NCBI RefSeq assembly: GCF_003284965.1 | Contig: NZ_QMEW01000016.1 | Coordinates: forward strand, 41,604 to 105,603 | Direction: 5' to 3' | DNA length: 64,000 bases | Origin: Mycolicibacterium sp. GF69 | GTDB lineage: Bacteria; Actinomycetota; Actinomycetes; Mycobacteriales; Mycobacteriaceae | In this document: positions 52,157 to 61,029 of the stretch, in pieces | Layout: every line of letters starts with the position of its first letter | How positions within the stretch are numbered: position 1 is the first letter of the stretch | Position numbers and translations under genes: made by a program | Notes under the pieces: generated by a model | Told to the model about the DNA's origin: nothing | Database searches by the model: none | What the model saw: only the letters and a program-made list of their open reading frames with translations

Positions 52157-53512
52157 ATGCGGATCGGTCGCAGGGAAGCGGTGGCGATCGTCGTCGGTGT
52201 GCTCTTGGTTGTCGCGGCATTCGTCGTACCGCATCTGCACCTGGGGATCGTCACACCGCTGATCAACGCGACTCCGCAGCGCTTCCGGGATTTCGCCGGC
52301 GCCGCACCGATCTTCGGCTGGTGGAACGCACACGTCGGATGGGGCACGATCCCGGCGATCGCAATCGGCGCGGCAGCGGTGTGGTGGGGTCCGAGGCTGG
52401 CGCAGCGGCTGCCGTGGCGCGCGCTGACGTGGACGACCTGGGCGACGGCGTGCGCGTGGGCGTTCTCGCTGGCGATGATCGACGGCTGGCAGCGCGGTTT
52501 TGCGGGCAGGCTCACCGCGCGCCACGAGTATCTGCGCCAAGTGCCCACCATCACCGACATCCCGCAGGCGCTGCGGAGCTTCTCCGACAGAATCCTTGAC
52601 TATCAACCGGATTCCTGGATCACCCACGTGTCGGGTCATCCGCCGGGTGCGCTGCTGACGTTCGTCTGGCTCGACCGCATCGGGCTCGGCGGCGGTGCGT
52701 GGGCCGGTCTGCTGTGCCTGCTCGTGGGTTCCAGCGCGGCCGCCGCGATCGTGGTCGCGGTCCGGGCGCTGAGCGACGAAGCGACCGCTCGCTCAGCGGC
52801 GCCGTTCGTCGCGGTCGCGCCGACGGCGATCTGGATCACGGTGTCGGCCGACGGCTACTTCGCCGGGGTGGCGGCGTGGGGCATCGCGCTGCTGGCGATG
52901 GCCGTCGGGCAAACGGCACGACGACCGGCGCTGGCCGCGGCGGGCGCCGGCCTGCTGCTGGGCTGGGGGTTGTTCCTCAATTACGGCCTGGGGCTGATGG
53001 TGTTGCCCGCGCTGGCGGTGCTGATGTGTGCGCGGGACAGGAGGGCCGCGGTTCGCGCGGCCGCCCCGGCGGTCGTCGTCGTCCTCGTGGCGATGGGGGT
53101 TTTCGCGATCCTCGGCTTCTGGTGGTTCGACGGCTATCACCTGGTGCAGGACCGCTATTGGCAGGGCATCGCCAACGATCGGCCGTTCCAGTACTGGGGT
53201 TGGGCGAACCTGGCGTCGGTGGTGTGCGCGATCGGTTTGGGTAGCGTGGCCGGTATCGGCCGGGCGTTCGACATATCGGCGTTCCGCCATCGATCCGGCC
53301 TGCACATGATTCTCGCCGGAGCGCTGCTGGCGGTCGTGTTCGCCGACCTGTCGATGTTGAGCAAGGCTGAGACCGAACGCATCTGGCTGCCGTTCACGGT
53401 GTGGCTGACTGCAGCCGGGGCGTTGCTGCCGCCACGCTCACACCGCTGGTGGCTTGCGGTCAATGTGGTTGGCGCCCTACTGCTCAACCACCTGATTCTG
53501 ACGAATTGGTAA
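52157..53512 (+). CDS. Polytopic membrane protein (Rv0541c-like), GT-C-like
   Basis: A 451-residue protein with about eleven membrane segments. The first luminal loop is long and has HEYLRQVPTITDIPQALRSF and HVSGHPPGALLTFVWLDR, the layout of GT-C glycosyltransferases using lipid-linked sugars, although the usual acidic catalytic pair is not obvious. Position next to menE fits Rv0541c of M. tuberculosis. Acceptor and donor unknown. Confidence 0.78.
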   Translation: MRIGRREAVAIVVGVLLVVAAFVVPHLHLGIVTPLINATPQRFRDFAGAAPIFGWWNAHVGWGTIPAIAIGAAAVWWGPRLAQRLPWRALTWTTWATACAWAFSLAMIDGWQRGFAGRLTARHEYLRQVPTITDIPQALRSFSDRILDYQPDSWITHVSGHPPGALLTFVWLDRIGLGGGAWAGLLCLLVGSSAAAAIVVAVRALSDEATARSAAPFVAVAPTAIWITVSADGYFAGVAAWGIALLAMAVGQTARRPALAAAGAGLLLGWGLFLNYGLGLMVLPALAVLMCARDRRAAVRAAAPAVVVVLVAMGVFAILGFWWFDGYHLVQDRYWQGIANDRPFQYWGWANLASVVCAIGLGSVAGIGRAFDISAFRHRSGLHMILAGALLAVVFADLSMLSKAETERIWLPFTVWLTAAGALLPPRSHRWWLAVNVVGALLLNHLILTNW

Positions 53513-53542
53513 CGACCGCGGGTCAACCCCGCACCTGCAGTC

Positions 53543-54832
53543 ATGACGCGGGACGCTGGGGGTGTGGAAACCGGCGACCGGACTCGGGCGCAGCGGCTGA
53601 TCCGTTGGCGCAGCCCTTTGCGCGGTCCCTGGTTGACGTCGGTGCTCGGCGCGGCGCTGCTGATCGGGCTGCCGGTCGTGATCGTCACCGGTCTGCTGTC
53701 CTACATCGCCTATGGACCGCAGTTCGGTCAAGCCATTCCGGCCGATGTGGGCTGGCTCAAGCTGCCGACCTTCGAGTGGCCCACCGATCCGGCATGGCTG
53801 TACCGGCTCACCCAGGGCGTGCACGTCGGGCTGGGTCTCGTACTCGTCCCGGTGGTCCTCGCGAAATTGTGGTCGGTAATCCCCCGACTGTTCGCGCTAC
53901 CTCCCGTGCGATCCATTGCTGAACTGGCCGAACGGGCTTCGTTGCTGATGCTGGTCGGCGGAGTGCTGTTCGAGATCGTCACCGGTGTGCTGAACATTCA
54001 GTACGACTACATCTTCGGCTTCAGCTTCTACACCGCGCACTATTTCGGGGCGTGGGTGTTCATCGCCGGGTTTCTGATGCATGTCGCGATCAAACTCCCC
54101 CGGATGTGGGCTGGTTTGCGGTCGCGGTCAATGCGCGCGGTGCTGCGCACGTCCCGTGCGGACACCGACGCTGACCCCTACGAACCCGACGGGTTGGCCG
54201 CCGCCGATCCCGACCCCGCGACGTTGAGCCGTCGCGGTGCCCTGGCATTGGTGGGCGGCGGCGCGGCGTTGGTGGCCGTGCTCACCGCCGGTCAGGCGAT
54301 CGGCGGGTGGACCAGACACACGGCGTTGCTCCTGCCGCGCGGGCGGACCCGCGGCGACGGCCCCAACGACTTCCAGGTCAACCGCACCGCCGCCGCGGCG
54401 CGGATCACCCCGGAGCTCACCGGTGAACGCTGGCGGCTCACGCTGACCGGTGGGGATGCGCCGGTGACGCTCGACCGTGCCGCGCTGGCCGCGATGGCCC
54501 AGCACACCGCCCGCCTGCCGATCGCCTGTGTGGAGGGCTGGTCGACAACCGAGACGTGGACCGGTGTGCCCCTGCGCGACCTTGCCCGCCTGGCCGGCGT
54601 GCCGTCGCCGCAATCGGCGTTCGTCCGGTCGGTCGAGCGGCGGGGCGCATTCAATCGCGCCACCCTGCAACGCAATCAAATTCTGCACCCGGATTCGCTG
54701 CTGGCGTTGGCGGTCAACGGCGCCGACCTCTCACCCGACCATGGATTCCCGGCGCGGATCATCGTCCCGGCGCTGCCGGGTGTGCACAACACGAAGTGGG
54801 TGAGCGCCATCGACTTCCGGGCGGCGGGCTGA
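53543..54832 (+). CDS. Membrane-anchored molybdopterin-dependent oxidoreductase
   Basis: This 429-residue fusion has an N-terminal four-helix region (about 30-200) resembling a cytochrome b561/YedZ-like domain with several His residues. A middle segment has a twin-arginine-like LSRRGALALVGGGAALV. The C-terminal sulfite-oxidase-fold domain (about 285-429) has the molybdenum-binding Cys in ACVEGWS and PDHGFPARIIVPALPG. It probably transfers electrons between an exported substrate and the quinone pool, as YedYZ does. Substrate unknown. Confidence 0.82.
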   Translation: MTRDAGGVETGDRTRAQRLIRWRSPLRGPWLTSVLGAALLIGLPVVIVTGLLSYIAYGPQFGQAIPADVGWLKLPTFEWPTDPAWLYRLTQGVHVGLGLVLVPVVLAKLWSVIPRLFALPPVRSIAELAERASLLMLVGGVLFEIVTGVLNIQYDYIFGFSFYTAHYFGAWVFIAGFLMHVAIKLPRMWAGLRSRSMRAVLRTSRADTDADPYEPDGLAAADPDPATLSRRGALALVGGGAALVAVLTAGQAIGGWTRHTALLLPRGRTRGDGPNDFQVNRTAAAARITPELTGERWRLTLTGGDAPVTLDRAALAAMAQHTARLPIACVEGWSTTETWTGVPLRDLARLAGVPSPQSAFVRSVERRGAFNRATLQRNQILHPDSLLALAVNGADLSPDHGFPARIIVPALPGVHNTKWVSAIDFRAAG

Positions 54833-54833
54833 C

Positions 54834-55301
54834 ATGCGCCGCTTCCGCGCCGTATACGGTTCGCATCCACTGCACCTGTTGACGCTCGTGGCCGGCTTCG
54901 CGCTGTTCGGCTACGTCGTGGCCACCGTGACGCCCGCCGCGCTGTGGAACGGTCGCACGTGGTGGCAGTCGATCGTCGTCTGGTTCGCCGCGGCGGTCGT
55001 CGCCCATGATCTCGTACTATTTCCGCTCTACGCGCTAGCGGATCGAATTCTGGTGCGGGGCAGCCGGATTACTCGGCTGGCCGTGCCACCGCTGAACTAT
55101 CTGCGGACGCCGGCGCTCGGCTCCGCGCTGACGCTGCTGCTGTTTCTGCCCGGCATCATCGAGCAGGGGACGCCGACGGTGCTGGCCGCCACCGGGCAGA
55201 CTCAGGAGCCGTTTCTGAGCAGATGGCTGCTGTTGACGGCCGCGATGTTCGGGATCAGCGCGGCCGTCTACGCGATCCGGCTGGCCACCGCGAGGCGCTA
55301 A
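54834..55301 (+). CDS. Membrane protein, unknown function
   Basis: A 155-residue protein with four membrane segments (about 14-32, 44-70, 90-108 and 126-148). The start is one base after the stop of the molybdopterin oxidoreductase, so it is translated with it and may be its membrane partner. The stop overlaps that of the convergent methyltransferase by four bases. No family recognised. Confidence 0.75.
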   Translation: MRRFRAVYGSHPLHLLTLVAGFALFGYVVATVTPAALWNGRTWWQSIVVWFAAAVVAHDLVLFPLYALADRILVRGSRITRLAVPPLNYLRTPALGSALTLLLFLPGIIEQGTPTVLAATGQTQEPFLSRWLLLTAAMFGISAAVYAIRLATARR

Positions 55302-55927
55302 GCCAACGTCAGGCTCGCGACCACGCGGTTGCCGATCGGATGCACCCGGGTCAACGCCAGCCCGGCGTCCGCGGCGACCTCCGCGGCGCAGTCGATGCCC
55401 ACCGATGCCCACTGGAACCATGGGCCGACGGTGCGTGACGATTCGAGCCGCACCCAGCCGGTGCGGATGCCGTGGGTCAGGGCTTCGAACTCGGCGATGC
55501 AGCGTCCACCGCGGCGCAGCAACTCCGCGGCCCGCTGCAGCACGCGACACGGGTCCCCGCCGAGGCCCACGTTGCCGTCGGCTAGCAGCACCGTCTGCCA
55601 CCGTCCCACAGCGGGCAGTTGCCCGAACACGTCGCGACGCAAGACCGGTGCGCCGTTGCGGCGGGCCAGCCCGACCGCGGTCGCGGACTGGTCGACGCCC
55701 AGTGCGGGAATGCCGCGGCGGATCAACTCGAGCACCAGTCGCCCGGGGCCGCAACCCAAGTCGATCGTCGGGCCTTCGCAGAGCTCGACGACCGTGCGGT
55801 CGAACCGGCCGTCGGCGTGCGCGCCGCCGATCCAGCGGTGCACGGGAAGTGTGTGCACTTCACCATCGTCGTGGCGGACCCAGCAGCTCTCACCGTCGAG
55901 GGCGCGGTCGTAAAGGTTCCCCAGCAT
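55298..55927 (-). CDS. SAM-dependent methyltransferase
   Basis: A 209-residue class I methyltransferase: motif I IDLGCGPGRLVLEL, an acidic residue at the end of strand 2 (LGVDQS) and a C-terminal strand VVASLTL. The ATG shares one base with the DUF2064 gene stop (TGATG). It is the third gene of an operon with GT2 and DUF2064, so it may methylate the product of those enzymes, perhaps a sugar lipid. Substrate unknown. Confidence 0.83.
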   Translation of the reverse strand: MLGNLYDRALDGESCWVRHDDGEVHTLPVHRWIGGAHADGRFDRTVVELCEGPTIDLGCGPGRLVLELIRRGIPALGVDQSATAVGLARRNGAPVLRRDVFGQLPAVGRWQTVLLADGNVGLGGDPCRVLQRAAELLRRGGRCIAEFEALTHGIRTGWVRLESSRTVGPWFQWASVGIDCAAEVAADAGLALTRVHPIGNRVVASLTLA

Positions 55928-56589
55928 CAGGCGCCCACCGCGATGGTCGCCAGGGCGAACCGGCTGCCGGGTGAGCATTTGCCGCGCACCGCGTCGATGT
56001 CCTCGACGGTGTCGAAGTCCGCGAGCTCATCGACCGTGACGACCTCGACTCCGTTGCGGCGCAACGCCGCCAGCGTCGACACGCCGGTGTCGGGTCGTGA
56101 CATCGGTACCGTCCGCAGGCAGTCGGCCATGGCTGGGCGCGCAACGCCCAGCACCCACCAGCCGCCGTCTTCGGCGGGTCCGAGCACCGCGTCGGTTCCG
56201 GTCAGCGCACGGCTGCAGTCGGCGAGCAGTTCGGCGGTCACCTGCGGGGTGTCCATGCCGATCTGGAGCACGGGCGCGCCGGCGGCGGCGTCGGTGTGCG
56301 CATTCGCCAACCGGTCGGCGAAGCCGGCACCGCGCTGCGGTATCACCGTGAAATCGGCCAGGCGGCGCGAGATTTCATCGCCGCGGCTGGCACGACTCAG
56401 CTCGCCGGTCATGGCGACGACTCGGTGCGCAACCGGCGCGGCCGCGACCGCGTCGAGCGTGTCCAGCAGAGCGGCCGCGGCGATGTCGGCGGCTGCCGTG
56501 TCGCCGATCGACGCGGCCAACCGGGTCTTCGCCAGCCCCGGCACCGGCGCCTTGGCCACCACCAACACGGTCACCGGAAGCACCGTCAC
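55927..56589 (-). CDS. DUF2064 nucleotidyltransferase-like protein (Rv0540-like)
   Basis: A 220-residue GT-A-fold protein of the DUF2064/TIGR04282 group: VVAKAPVPGLAKTRLA at the N-terminus, IGMDTPQVTAELL with the metal-binding Asp and GPAEDGGWWVLG. The family is related to CofC and MobA. It is coupled to the GT2 gene by four bases and to the methyltransferase by one. The same GT2-DUF2064 pair is in M. tuberculosis (Rv0539-Rv0540). Exact reaction unknown. Confidence 0.85.
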   Translation of the reverse strand: MTVLPVTVLVVAKAPVPGLAKTRLAASIGDTAAADIAAAALLDTLDAVAAAPVAHRVVAMTGELSRASRGDEISRRLADFTVIPQRGAGFADRLANAHTDAAAGAPVLQIGMDTPQVTAELLADCSRALTGTDAVLGPAEDGGWWVLGVARPAMADCLRTVPMSRPDTGVSTLAALRRNGVEVVTVDELADFDTVEDIDAVRGKCSPGSRFALATIAVGA

Positions 56590-57242
56590 GAGATCACCCG
56601 CCAGAAGTCCAGGGCCGCTATCACACTGCCGCGCAGCGAACCGCTCACCTTGGATTTCCCTCCGGTTCGAGATCCGTAGTCGACTTCGCGTTCGACGACG
56701 CGCCAGCCCGCGGCCGCCGCCCGGACCAGCAGTTCGAGCGGATACCCGGATCGGCGATCGCTCACACCAAGGTCGAGCAACGCGTCGCGGCGCGTCACGC
56801 GCATCGGCGCGATGTCATGCACCGCCAACCCGTGGCGCCGGCGCAGCCGCCAGCACACCGCCGCGGTACCCAGGCGGGCGTGCCACGGCCACTTCAGGCC
56901 GGGCACCGGACGACGTCGCCCGATCACCAGGTCCGCGCCGCGGTCGAGCGCGTCGACCAGCGCAGGCAGGTCACCCGGATCCAATGAGCCGTCGGCGTCC
57001 AGTACCGCCACGACCGGCGTCGTCGCCGCGACCACCCCGGCGTGCACAGCCGCGCCGTACCCGGGGCGCTTCTCGGTGACCACCCGGGCGCCGAGGCGCC
57101 GGGCCACCTCAGCGGTCGCGTCGGTGCTGTTGTTGTCGACCACCAGCGGCCGGTATCCGGCCGGGATGGCCGCGAGCACCCCGGGCAGTGATTCCGCCTC
57201 GTTCAGACAAGGCAGGACCACCGTCACCGCAGAGTCGGGCAT
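56586..57242 (-). CDS. Family 2 glycosyltransferase, dolichyl-phosphate-sugar synthase-like (Rv0539-like)
   Basis: A 218-residue GT2 enzyme with LPCLNEAESLPGVL, VDNNSTDATAEVA, the metal-binding VLDADGS and the acceptor-loop stretch DYGSRTGGKSKVSG. It probably makes a polyprenyl-phosphate sugar on the cytoplasmic side. It has no C-terminal membrane helices. I chose the ATG at 57242 to match the usual short N-terminus. It heads the GT2-DUF2064-methyltransferase operon. Confidence 0.87.
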   Translation of the reverse strand: MPDSAVTVVLPCLNEAESLPGVLAAIPAGYRPLVVDNNSTDATAEVARRLGARVVTEKRPGYGAAVHAGVVAATTPVVAVLDADGSLDPGDLPALVDALDRGADLVIGRRRPVPGLKWPWHARLGTAAVCWRLRRRHGLAVHDIAPMRVTRRDALLDLGVSDRRSGYPLELLVRAAAAGWRVVEREVDYGSRTGGKSKVSGSLRGSVIAALDFWRVIS

Positions 57243-57344
57243 GGAGTCGAGGCTAACCACCGCGCCACCACGCCAACCAGCCGATTGATGACGAATCCAT
57301 GACATCGGCGCAGGTGGCGGGCGCACGCGGTTACTCTCGGGGAG

Positions 57345-58046
57345 GTGACGCGCGTATTGATCGCCGACGACGACACCGTCGTGCGCGACGTCGTGCGCCG
57401 CTATCTCGAACGCGACGGAATCGAAGTGGCGATCGCTCACGACGGGACCGAGGCGTTGCGGTTGCTCGGCTCCCAGCGCATCGACGTCGCGGTGCTCGAC
57501 GTGATGATGCCCGGCCCGGACGGCTTGACCCTGTGCCGCAACCTGCGCCGGCGCAGCGGATATGCGATCCCGGTGATCCTGTTGACCGCTCTCGGCGAGG
57601 AAGACGACCGGATCGCGGGCCTGGAGGCGGGCGCCGACGACTATCTGACCAAACCGTTCAGCCCGCGCGAGCTGGCCTTGCGGGTGCGCTCGGTGCTGCG
57701 CCGCTCGCCCGCGCCGACCGGCCGACGCTCGCTGGACATCACCGTCGGCGGTCTCACCGTGTCGACGGCTGCGCGCACCGTGACCGTCGAGGGTTCGCCG
57801 CTGTCGCTGACCAACCGCGAATTCGACCTGTTGCTGTTCTTCCTCACCCACACCGACGTCGTGTTCAGCCGCGAGGAACTGCTGAAACGGGTGTGGCACT
57901 GGGATTTCGGTGATCTGTCGACTGTCACGGTGCACGTCAAACGGTTGCGCTCCAAGCTCGGCGAACACCACCGGGTGCAGACCGTGTGGGGCCGCGGCTA
58001 CCTGTGGAGCAGCGAAGCCCGCTCGCCGGAAGGGCAGAGCGCCTAG
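57345..58046 (+). CDS. OmpR-family response regulator
   Basis: A 233-residue response regulator. The receiver domain (1-120) has the acidic pocket D8-D10, phosphoacceptor Asp52 in VLDVMMPG and Lys in LTKPFSPRE. The C-terminal winged helix (about 132-225) has [12 protein letters not shown] and [10 protein letters not shown]. The GTG start follows CGGGGAG. It shares one base with the histidine kinase gene (TAGTG). Confidence 0.93.
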   Translation: MTRVLIADDDTVVRDVVRRYLERDGIEVAIAHDGTEALRLLGSQRIDVAVLDVMMPGPDGLTLCRNLRRRSGYAIPVILLTALGEEDDRIAGLEAGADDYLTKPFSPRELALRVRSVLRRSPAPTGRRSLDITVGGLTVSTAARTVTVEGSPLSLTNREFDLLLFFLTHTDVVFSREELLKRVWHWDFGDLSTVTVHVKRLRSKLGEHHRVQTVWGRGYLWSSEARSPEGQSA

Positions 58047-59071
58047 TGCCGACCGACCTGTGGGAGATCACCGGGTTGGCCTTGGCATGCTCGGTCCCGG
58101 TGGTGCTCGCGGGCGCGCTCGTCATCCGCTTCGCCCGGTCCTGGTCGCTGGCGGTGAGCATGGTGGCGCTGGTGCTCATCCCGGTACTGGCCACGTTCAC
58201 CGGCGTGCTGGGCGCCAGCGGGTTCATGATCACCGAAACCTTCGAACAGACCGCGATCGTCCTGGTGATCGTGTCGGTGGTGACGATCCCCGCCGCGGTG
58301 ATGCTGGCGCGCTACCAGGCCCGCCGCACGGTGTGGGAGCAGGAGATCCGCGAGTCCGAACGAGCCGCCGAACAGTCGCGTCGCAGGCTGGTCGCCTTCG
58401 TCAGCCACGATCTGCGGACCCCGCTGGCCGGGATAAGGGCGGTGTCGGAGGCGATCGCCGACGGCGTGGTGCCCGATGCCGAGGTTAGGGTGCACGCGAA
58501 AACCATCGAGCAGGAATCTGTCCGGTTGTCGGAGATGGTCGACGACCTGTTCGAGATGTCAAAGATCAACGCCGGGGCGGTCCAGCCGGTGTTCGACAAG
58601 GTCGCGCTCGACGAGGTCGTCGACGACGTGCTGACCGCGCACCGGATCGCCGCCGAGCGCGCCGGGGTGGCGCTTTCGGTCGAGTTGCCCTCCGCGCCGG
58701 TACGGGTGTTGGGCAGTGACCGTGCACTGGTGCGGGTGTTGTCCAATCTGGTGGCCAATGCGATCGCACACACGCCGCCGGGTGGCCGGGTGTCGCTGAC
58801 GCTGGGCTCGGACGAGAACGGCGCGTGGGCCCGCGTCGACGACACCGGCGTCGGCATCGACGAGGCCGACCTGCCGCGGGTGTTCGACGTGGCCTACCGG
58901 GGCTCCAACGATCGGGTGCCGCGTGCGGACTCGTCGCTGCCCAGCGGATCGGGGCTGGGGCTGGCGATCGCGGCGGGTTTGGTGCAAGCGCACCGCGGGA
59001 CGTTGTCGGCGCGCAACCTGGGCACCGGCGCGCGCTTCGAGGTGCGGCTGCCGCTATCCCCGGACGTGTGA
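58046..59071 (+). CDS. Sensor histidine kinase
   Basis: A 341-residue membrane kinase. Three membrane segments (about 6-27, 33-55 and 68-88) have almost no extracytoplasmic loop, and no HAMP or sensor domain is visible. It may therefore sense a signal in the membrane. The dimerisation domain has [12 protein letters not shown] with His121; the ATPase domain has [22 protein letters not shown] and GSGLGLAIA. The GTG start overlaps the regulator stop. The signal is unknown. Confidence 0.9.
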   Translation: MPTDLWEITGLALACSVPVVLAGALVIRFARSWSLAVSMVALVLIPVLATFTGVLGASGFMITETFEQTAIVLVIVSVVTIPAAVMLARYQARRTVWEQEIRESERAAEQSRRRLVAFVSHDLRTPLAGIRAVSEAIADGVVPDAEVRVHAKTIEQESVRLSEMVDDLFEMSKINAGAVQPVFDKVALDEVVDDVLTAHRIAAERAGVALSVELPSAPVRVLGSDRALVRVLSNLVANAIAHTPPGGRVSLTLGSDENGAWARVDDTGVGIDEADLPRVFDVAYRGSNDRVPRADSSLPSGSGLGLAIAAGLVQAHRGTLSARNLGTGARFEVRLPLSPDV

Positions 59072-60199
59072 TTAGTCCGGCAGGGACCCGCTCAGGCGTT
59101 CGGTCGCGGCGACGTAATCCTCGATGAACTCGCGGACCACCTCACGAGCGGGTTTGACCTTGTTCATCAACCCGACGCCCTGACCGACGAAATACGTCGC
59201 CAGCGCCTGCGCACCGGGATGGCCCTGTGCCGCCAGGACGTCGATCCGGCGCACGACGGGTTCGGCGAGCATCGACTGCAGCGGTAGCGGCAACGGCTTC
59301 TGGCCGCCTTCGTTGGGCAGCCACGCCTGCGTCCAATCCGAAACAAGCTGGCGCGCAGGCTTTCCCGTCCTGCCCGCGGAACGGACCGTATCGCGAGACG
59401 ACGCGGCCAGGAACTTCTGCTTGGTGTAGGGCGCGGTCTCGGCTTCTTCGGTGGTCAGCCACACCGACCCGGTCCAGGCCCCGGCCGCGCCCATCGCCAC
59501 CGTCGCAGCCATCTGCCGGCCCGTGACGATGCCACCGGCCGCGAGCACCGGAATGTCGCTGTCGATGTCCGCCAGCGCTTCCAGCACCTCGGGCACCAGC
59601 ACCAGCGTCGTCACCTCGCCGCAGTGTCCACCGGCTTCGGTGCCCTGCGCGACGATCAGGTCGACGCCCGCCTGCGCCTGTTTGACCGCGTGCTCCTTGG
59701 CGCCGACGAGCGCGGCCACCGGGACGCCGTTCTCCTTGCCGGCCTTGATCATGTAGTCCGGCGGGACGCCGAGCGCGTTGGCGATCAACCGGATGGGATG
59801 GTTCATCGCCACATCCATCAGGTCCTTGCCGGTGTTGCCCGACAGGGCGGCATTGCCGAACCGCGTCGAGGTTTCGGGTTCGATGTCGTGCGCAGCCAAC
59901 AGCTCGGCGACGAAACCGCGGTACTCATCGGGGATCCGGCCGGTGAGGTCGCTCATCGTCAGCTCCTCGCCCTTGCCCTCGTAGCGGGCAGGCACGATCA
60001 GGTCGACGCCGTACGGCTTGCCGCCGACGTGATCGTCGATCCACGACAACTCCTGGTCAAGCTGCTCGGGGGTGTAGGCCGTCCCGCCGAGTACGCCGAA
60101 GCCGCCCGCGCTCGAAACCGCGGCGACAACGTCGCGGCAGTGGCTGAACGCGAACAACGGGAAGTCGATGCCGAACTGCTCACAAATCGCTGGTTTCAC
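59072..60199 (-). CDS. Nitronate monooxygenase family protein
   Basis: A 375-residue FMN-binding TIM-barrel enzyme: FSHCRDVVAAVSSAGGFGVLGG at the N-terminus, AQGTEAGGHCGEVTT with the usual active-site His in GGH, and LAAGGIVTGRQMAATVAMGAAG for FMN binding. Such enzymes oxidise nitronates; some related actinobacterial proteins act on other substrates. Its stop touches the histidine kinase stop with no gap. Confidence 0.86.
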   Translation of the reverse strand: MKPAICEQFGIDFPLFAFSHCRDVVAAVSSAGGFGVLGGTAYTPEQLDQELSWIDDHVGGKPYGVDLIVPARYEGKGEELTMSDLTGRIPDEYRGFVAELLAAHDIEPETSTRFGNAALSGNTGKDLMDVAMNHPIRLIANALGVPPDYMIKAGKENGVPVAALVGAKEHAVKQAQAGVDLIVAQGTEAGGHCGEVTTLVLVPEVLEALADIDSDIPVLAAGGIVTGRQMAATVAMGAAGAWTGSVWLTTEEAETAPYTKQKFLAASSRDTVRSAGRTGKPARQLVSDWTQAWLPNEGGQKPLPLPLQSMLAEPVVRRIDVLAAQGHPGAQALATYFVGQGVGLMNKVKPAREVVREFIEDYVAATERLSGSLPD

Positions 60200-60222
60200 C
60201 CGGCCAGTATGGCTAGGCGGGT

Positions 60223-61029
60223 TCAGGCCCCGGTCAGAAGCCGCCGGATCGCGTCGAGCATCTGCTTGCCGACGAGCAACTCGAGGTCGTTGTGCCCAGC
60301 GCCAGGCACCAGCTCATAACGTTTGGGCTCGTTGGCGGCGTCATAGAGGCGACGGCTCATCGGCTCGGGTACGACGTCGTCGCGATCGCCCGCGATCACC
60401 AGCAGCGGCACCCGCAGCAAGCCGATCCGATCGAGCGACGGATACCGGTCGATCAGCAGCCTTTGCACCGGCAGCCACGGGTAGTGCACCGCGGCGACAT
60501 CCGGCAGCGACGTGAACGGTGAGCGCAGCACCATCGCATGCGGCGGCCTTTCGACCGCGAGCTCGACAGCGACTGCGGCGCCGAGGGATTCGCCGAAGTA
60601 GGCGATCTGCTCGACGCCGGGCTGCGCGGCCAGCCACGCCTGCGCGGCCCGCGCGTCGGCGGCCAGACCGTCCTCGGTGGGGCGGCCCGGGTTGCCCCCG
60701 TAGCCTCGGTAGTCGACCAGCAACACCGAAGAGCCCATCCGGTTCAGCGCCGCGGCCAACGGCACGCGCGTCGACCGGTCGCCGGCGTTGCCCGGGAACA
60801 CCAGCACCGCGGGACCGGCGCCGTCGACGGGGAAATACCAGCCCGCCAACCGGATTCCATCCTCGGTCTCGAACGACACATCCTGTCCGTTGGGCAGGGC
60901 CGCGGCCGCCGGGGGCAGAGGTCCGGCCGTCGGGAAGTAGATCAACCGCCGTTGCTGGGAGAACAGCAGACCCATCAGACCCGTCGCCACGAGCGTGACG
61001 ATAACGAGGACGCGGACCGTCCGGCGCAT
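60223..61029 (-). CDS. Membrane-anchored alpha/beta hydrolase (Bem46-like)
   Basis: A 268-residue hydrolase with an N-terminal membrane anchor (about 6-24) then FPGNAGDRSTRV (oxyanion region), YFGESLGAAVAVELA with the nucleophile Ser, GDRDDVVP with the acid and PGAGHNDLE with the catalytic His. The ATG shares one base with the galE3 stop (TGATG), so it is the last gene of the MTAP-galE3 operon. Substrate unknown. Confidence 0.83.
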   Translation of the reverse strand: MRRTVRVLVIVTLVATGLMGLLFSQQRRLIYFPTAGPLPPAAAALPNGQDVSFETEDGIRLAGWYFPVDGAGPAVLVFPGNAGDRSTRVPLAAALNRMGSSVLLVDYRGYGGNPGRPTEDGLAADARAAQAWLAAQPGVEQIAYFGESLGAAVAVELAVERPPHAMVLRSPFTSLPDVAAVHYPWLPVQRLLIDRYPSLDRIGLLRVPLLVIAGDRDDVVPEPMSRRLYDAANEPKRYELVPGAGHNDLELLVGKQMLDAIRRLLTGA

